From Mycobacteriales bacterium (GTDB lineage Bacteria; Actinomycetota; Actinomycetes; BP-191): a DNA stretch of 64,000 bases. A program made the translations under genes and the position numbers. Below, piece by piece: positions 60,455-64,000 of the stretch (the stretch's first letter is position 1; the number at the start of each line of letters is the position of its first letter). The stretch is from positions 119,362-183,361 of the forward strand of contig DASTMB010000040.1 in the NCBI GenBank assembly GCA_035714365.1. Reading direction: 5' to 3'. Under the pieces are notes generated by a model. It did no database searches. It was not told the origin of the DNA and saw only the letters and a list, made by a program, of their open reading frames with translations.

Positions 60455-60688
60455 CTAGACCCCGGTCTCCTGGCCGGGCATCCCGCGGCCGTCGCCGCCG
60501 AGCCCGCCGTCGCCGAGCGGCGCGCCGCCGGCCGGGCCGCCGGCGTACGGCATGCCGGTGGTGTCGAGGCCCTCGGACTGCTCGGTGTCGACGTCGCCGG
60601 ACCGCGTCCCGGTGACGCCGCCGATCGACGCCTCGTCGGTGGCGTCGGCGTTGGCGACCTTGAGCTGCTCGATGTTCTGCTCGGTCAC
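60455..60688 (-). CDS. 77-aa Gly-rich peptide after a lipoprotein gene
   Basis: The GTG at 60688 overlaps the lipoprotein stop (GTGA). The N-terminal half is acidic and helix-prone (TEQNIEQLKVANADATDEAS), and the C-terminal 28 residues are Gly/Pro/Asp-rich (MPYAGGPAGGAPLGDGG...), with no cysteine. A leader-plus-Gly-rich-core look and a PqqD/M50 protease gene in the same operon raise the possibility of a processed peptide. There is no maturation enzyme such as a radical-SAM or YcaO in the window, so this is weak. Codon use and coupling support a real gene. Confidence 0.6.
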   Translation of the reverse strand: MTEQNIEQLKVANADATDEASIGGVTGTRSGDVDTEQSEGLDTTGMPYAGGPAGGAPLGDGGLGGDGRGMPGQETGV

Positions 60689-61476
60689 GACTGCTCCTTG
60701 GGCGGGTCGACGTGCACGGGTTCGTTGACGGCGGAGAGGTCGAGCGAGAGCGACAGCGTCACCGGCGCGAGGGACCGCAACGTCGCCGGCAGCCGGTCGC
60801 CGGCGGCCAGCGTGACGCGCAGGACGAGCCGTCGCAGCAGCCGGTCCTTCTTGCCGGTCCACACCTCGATCGCGGAGCTCGCCGCGGCCTTGGTCAGCGC
60901 GGCGCGGGACCGCGCGTCGAGCGGGCGGAGGCCGGCGAGCGCGCTGGTGCCGAGGCGTTCGCCGAGGCGGCCGAGGTCGTCGAACGCCGCCGCGACGTCG
61001 AGGCGCGCGGTGACGTGGTCGGTGTCGGTGCCGCCGACGCTGCCGCCGTCGGAGAGCTTCGGGTCGCGCAGCCAGTGGTCGATCCGCAACGACCCGAGGC
61101 CGCCGCCCTCCCCGCCGACGTCGACGCCGCCGGAGCCGGGCAGCGCGGTCACGCGGCCGTTGCGTACGACGTACGCCCGCTGCCCGGTCGACACGAACGT
61201 CGCGGTCGTCGTGCGCGCCCCGCGCAGCTCGGTGACCTGGAGCTCGGCGACGGGCAGGCCGGCTTTCTCCGGCAGCGCGAACGGCCCCTTCAGCGCGAAG
61301 CCGACCGGCCCCTCCGCCGCGGGCGACTCGGCGGACAGCCGCAGGTCGAGCCGCGCGCTGCGGACGTCGTCGAGCTTCTTCGCGGTGTCCCGCAACGCGC
61401 TCACGGCGGGCGACCCGGACGAGCCGCAGCCGGCGAGCAGCACCGCGCCGAGCGCGGCGGCGGCGAGCCGCCTCAC
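60685..61476 (-). CDS. LppX/LprAFG-like lipoprotein
   Basis: This 263-aa protein has lipobox VLLAGC and GTG start 61476, overlapping the upstream stop. The pattern after the lipobox (ALRDTAKKLDDVRSARLDLRLS, LPVAELQVTEL, FVSTGQRAYVVRNGRVTALP) matches the LppX/LprAFG half-barrel family, which binds or moves lipids in the actinobacterial envelope. The family is usually around 230-260 aa, so it is complete. It is encoded between the CxxC protein and the Gly-rich peptide in a four-gene run. Confidence 0.8.
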   Translation of the reverse strand: MRRLAAAALGAVLLAGCGSSGSPAVSALRDTAKKLDDVRSARLDLRLSAESPAAEGPVGFALKGPFALPEKAGLPVAELQVTELRGARTTTATFVSTGQRAYVVRNGRVTALPGSGGVDVGGEGGGLGSLRIDHWLRDPKLSDGGSVGGTDTDHVTARLDVAAAFDDLGRLGERLGTSALAGLRPLDARSRAALTKAAASSAIEVWTGKKDRLLRRLVLRVTLAAGDRLPATLRSLAPVTLSLSLDLSAVNEPVHVDPPKEQS

Positions 61477-62186
61477 GGCGACGCCGTGGCCGTGGGCTCG
61501 GCCGTCGTCTCCGTCGCGGTTGGGGTGGCGGTCTCGGTCGGCGTCGCGGAGGGCTCCTCGGTGGCGGCCGCGGACGTGGGCGCCCCGGTCGGCTCCGACG
61601 ACGACGGCACGGCGGTCGGTGCCGGCGACGCGCCGCCGGTGCCGCTCTCGCCCGCGGGCACGAGCTGTGTGGCGAGCACCCGCGCCAGGTCGTCCATCAG
61701 CGCGTCCAGCTTGGCCTGGATCTCCTCGACGGAGAGGTCACCCCGGGCCAGCTCGCGCAGCGCCAGCCGGATGCGCGCGAGCTCCTGGCTGCCCTCGGCG
61801 GTGAAGCGCAGGTTGCCCTCCGCCGTCAGCACGAACTGGTACGCCGAGGCGAGGGTCTCGCACAGCGTGCAGCTCTCGTTGATGGCTATGGCGAGGTTCT
61901 CCGGCGCGACGGTGGACGAGTCGTAGCCGGAGATCAGCACGACCTGGATCGACAGCGCGACGGTCTGGCAGTCGGTGCAGGAGGCGTAGGCGACGGCGGC
62001 GTTGGTGTTGTCGACGACGTCGCCGGTGGCGCGGCGGACCTGGAACGCCAGCCGGAACAGGTCGAAGCCGTCCTTGGTGTTGATCGCGACGGCGCCGGTG
62101 TCGCCCTGCGCGAACGCCGGCGCGGCCGGGACCGCGACGAGCGCGAGGGCGGCCGCGAGGACGGCCAGGGGGCGCCGGGCTCTCAT
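61473..62186 (-). CDS. Secreted protein with paired CxxC repeats
   Basis: This 237-aa protein has a Sec signal peptide (cleavage near APAFAQ). Two similar units, CTDCQTVALSIQVVLISG (about residues 70-87) and CTLCETLASAYQFVLTAEG (about 107-125), each start C-T-x-C and continue with a hydrophobic helix; they may form disulphides or bind metal. A helical part follows, then a Thr/Pro/Ser/Glu-rich tail (ATPTETATPTATETT) typical of glycosylated or wall-spanning linkers. It lies 13 bp after the M50-like protease gene, suggesting a partner or substrate. Family unknown. Confidence 0.7.
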   Translation of the reverse strand: MRARRPLAVLAAALALVAVPAAPAFAQGDTGAVAINTKDGFDLFRLAFQVRRATGDVVDNTNAAVAYASCTDCQTVALSIQVVLISGYDSSTVAPENLAIAINESCTLCETLASAYQFVLTAEGNLRFTAEGSQELARIRLALRELARGDLSVEEIQAKLDALMDDLARVLATQLVPAGESGTGGASPAPTAVPSSSEPTGAPTSAAATEEPSATPTETATPTATETTAEPTATASP

Positions 62187-62199
62187 GTCACGCGCTCCT

Positions 62200-63924
62200 C
62201 TACGGGCTCGGGCTGACGGACGGCGACAGCGACGCCTCCGGCGACGGCGACAGGCTCGCCTCCGGCGTCGGCGACGCGTCGGTCGTACCCGTGGTGGTGC
62301 CGGTCGTACCGCTGTCGGCCGACGGCGACGCGGTCGGCGACGGCAGCGGGTCGACCGGCGTCGTGCCGGCCGGTGCGCTGGTGTCGGCGGGCTCGTCGCT
62401 CGTGTCGCGCCCGGTCGGCGTGAACGCCGGTGCCGTGTCGCGGTGCTCGAGGACGGTGGCCGACGAGGCGACGTAGTCGGTGAACGTGCCGCGCTCGCCG
62501 GGCTGGATCGGCCGGTACTGCTTGCCGGGCAGCCAGGCCCAGGCGAGCAGCGCGACGAGACCCGCGCCGGTGACGAGGACGACGGCCCGCTTGGCGAGGC
62601 TGTCGGCGGACCAGGCCCAGGACCGGCGGCCGATGCGGCGGCCGATGCGGACGAGCGTGTAGACGATGCCGACGAACGGCAGCACGAGGATCAGCGCCTG
62701 CACCGCGCCGCCGGCCGCGAGCAGCCAGTTGCCGTCGTTCAGCGCGGCGTGGGCGGCGCCGCCCTGGTGGCGCACCGACTCCCAGCCGGTGCCGAGCAGC
62801 CGCGGCAGGTGCACGAGCAGCAGCGCCAGGTTGAACATGAGGAACGGCACGACGACGAGCACCCAGGCCGTGACGAAGAAGCGGACCCAGCGCTTGAGCG
62901 CGGTGACCCGCGCGTCCGGCTTGCGGCCCGGCACCATCGACTTGAGGATCGGCCCGATGCGGGTGAACAGGTCCGGCACGCCGACCGCGTCCGCGACGAT
63001 GTAGTAGCCGTCCAGGCGCAGGAACGGCAGGAACTGGTGCGCCACCTCGACGTGCTGCACCAGGATCAGGAACAGCAGCGGCTCGAACCGCGTGGCGAAG
63101 TACAGGCCGCCGGTCGCGAGCATGAACAGCGCGTTGAAGTAGACGCCGCCGAGGTCGGTGCGCAGCCGCCCCGCCTTGGACAGCCGGTACGCGTCGGTGA
63201 CGTCGGTGTAGAACGCCGGGAACGCCACGTAGATGCCGGCGCCCATGACGCCCGGCGTCGCGCCGCCGTACCGGCAGCCGGTCGCGTGCCCGCACTCGTG
63301 CAGGAACGCCGACACCACGACGAACGCCATCAGCACGAGGAACAGCGCCGGGTGCATCACCGTCTGCCGGATGCCCTGCGCGACACCGTGGTGGCCGAAC
63401 AGCCAGACGTCGAACGCCGCCAGCCCCAGCAGCGCGGCGACGATCACCGGCGGGAAGAACGCCGGGTAGAACATCGTCGTCAGCGCCTTGACGGCCTTCG
63501 GCGAGATGACGCCCTTGCGGAGCTGGAGCGCGAGCAGCGAGTCCGGCTTGGACAGCACCGGCTGCGAGCCGTCGTTGTTGGTGACGACGCCGAGCGGGTT
63601 GAGCTTGTCCTCGACGAGGGTCTTGGCGTTGCGCGCCGACAGCCGCCGCCCGAACTTCTCGCTGGCGACGGCCGCGATCTCCTCGTACGACCGCTGCCCG
63701 TCGCACGCCTCGGCGACGCAGTACAGCAGCCGGGAGAGCTGGATCGTCTGCCCGTCCGCCCGCCTGGCGAGGTACGGCGCCTCCTTGAACCCGGACCCCT
63801 CGTACTCCCCGATCAGCTCCACCCCTTGCGCCACGCGCGGCGCGCGAGCGGACCCGCCGACGGGCGCCGGCCCGTGGGACGACGCGGGGGCGTCGTTCGC
63901 AACCGGCCGAGCTTCGAGCACCAT
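62200..63924 (-). CDS. PqqD-like/M50 membrane metalloprotease (YydH-type)
   Basis: This 574-aa protein starts at ATG 63924 with GGAG about ten bases upstream. The N terminus carries a PqqD-like winged-helix (QLSRLLYCVAEACDGQRSYEE, about 65-95). About ten membrane helices follow, with zinc motif HECGH (about 207-212) and FLRLDGYY further on, the site-2-protease-like pattern of peptide zinc metalloproteases such as YydH. A long Ser/Pro/Thr tail (about 505-574) lies after the last helix. It heads the four-gene cassette. PqqD-like parts bind peptide leaders in peptide-modification systems, so a small peptide substrate is plausible. Bases 63925-64000 show no supported feature. Confidence 0.82.
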   Translation of the reverse strand: MVLEARPVANDAPASSHGPAPVGGSARAPRVAQGVELIGEYEGSGFKEAPYLARRADGQTIQLSRLLYCVAEACDGQRSYEEIAAVASEKFGRRLSARNAKTLVEDKLNPLGVVTNNDGSQPVLSKPDSLLALQLRKGVISPKAVKALTTMFYPAFFPPVIVAALLGLAAFDVWLFGHHGVAQGIRQTVMHPALFLVLMAFVVVSAFLHECGHATGCRYGGATPGVMGAGIYVAFPAFYTDVTDAYRLSKAGRLRTDLGGVYFNALFMLATGGLYFATRFEPLLFLILVQHVEVAHQFLPFLRLDGYYIVADAVGVPDLFTRIGPILKSMVPGRKPDARVTALKRWVRFFVTAWVLVVVPFLMFNLALLLVHLPRLLGTGWESVRHQGGAAHAALNDGNWLLAAGGAVQALILVLPFVGIVYTLVRIGRRIGRRSWAWSADSLAKRAVVLVTGAGLVALLAWAWLPGKQYRPIQPGERGTFTDYVASSATVLEHRDTAPAFTPTGRDTSDEPADTSAPAGTTPVDPLPSPTASPSADSGTTGTTTGTTDASPTPEASLSPSPEASLSPSVSPSP

Positions 63925-64000
63925 CGACAACGCTCCAAAGAGGGCGGCGGGACAGGGATGGGCGGTAAGGGAGATGAGCGGCGGCGGGGTGTGCCGCTCG

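Overview
The window is very GC-rich (mostly above 70 percent), densely packed, and full of GTG starts and 4-base ATGA/GTGA gene overlaps. It carries a GlnX-GlnH-PknG signalling cluster, an arrangement known from actinobacteria. It is therefore most likely chromosomal DNA of a high-GC actinomycete; I cannot place the genus. Everything below comes from reading the sequence and translations by eye; no database search was run.

Region 1 (1-7500) is a mosaic of accessory DNA. It holds the edge of a bacterial ubiquitin-like operon, a sigma-factor / unknown / SbcC-Rad50-like ATPase trio, an acetyltransferase-like gene, a frameshifted TIR-like plus double restriction-endonuclease-like gene and a PD-(D/E)XK-like nuclease. 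Two diverged copies of a module of about 220 bp (near 3990-4210 and 7270-7490) each end in the 3' part of a tRNA-Ser and look like attachment-site scars of two successive integrative elements.

Region 2 (7500-20220, + strand) has an SH3-like secreted protein, a lipoprotein coupled to a MacAB-like exporter (membrane fusion protein with peptidoglycan-binding domain, ATPase, permease), a phosphotransferase-like enzyme and an SGNH-hydrolase lipoprotein. A five-gene group follows, around an 870-aa protein with BNR-type repeats and a stand-alone copy of its C-terminal domain, then two RibD/DHFR-like proteins flanking a double-domain VOC protein.

Region 3 (20223-33526, - strand) is a run of twelve genes, almost all overlapping or a few bases apart: TelA, XpaC-like, CbbX/EccA-like AAA+, threonine aldolase, GlnX, GlnH, an unknown 375-aa protein, PknG-like kinase, PP2C phosphatase, VWA protein, FHA protein, and an unknown 154-aa protein. 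It joins the mycobacterial-type amino-acid-sensing PknG pathway to a kinase/PP2C/VWA triad and to TelA/XpaC, and is one of the two most interesting systems here.

Region 4 (33900-37470) contains a second SGNH hydrolase, tRNA-Arg(ACG), a small KOW-like protein and a CopB-type P1B ATPase with a CsoR-like palindrome at its start.

Region 5 (37651-59027, + strand) is 21 kb of just five genes: an Fn3-like-repeat protein (1314 aa), a 1193-aa protein of unknown type, two ComEC-type metallo-beta-lactamase-fold paralogues and a 3789-aa protein with LysM-like blocks. I recognise no described system with this composition; it is the second main candidate for something new.

Region 6 (59011-64000, - strand) holds an aldehyde dehydrogenase convergent with the giant gene, then a four-gene cassette: a PqqD-like/M50 membrane protease, a secreted protein with two CxxC repeats, an LppX/LprAFG-like lipoprotein and a 77-aa Gly-rich peptide.
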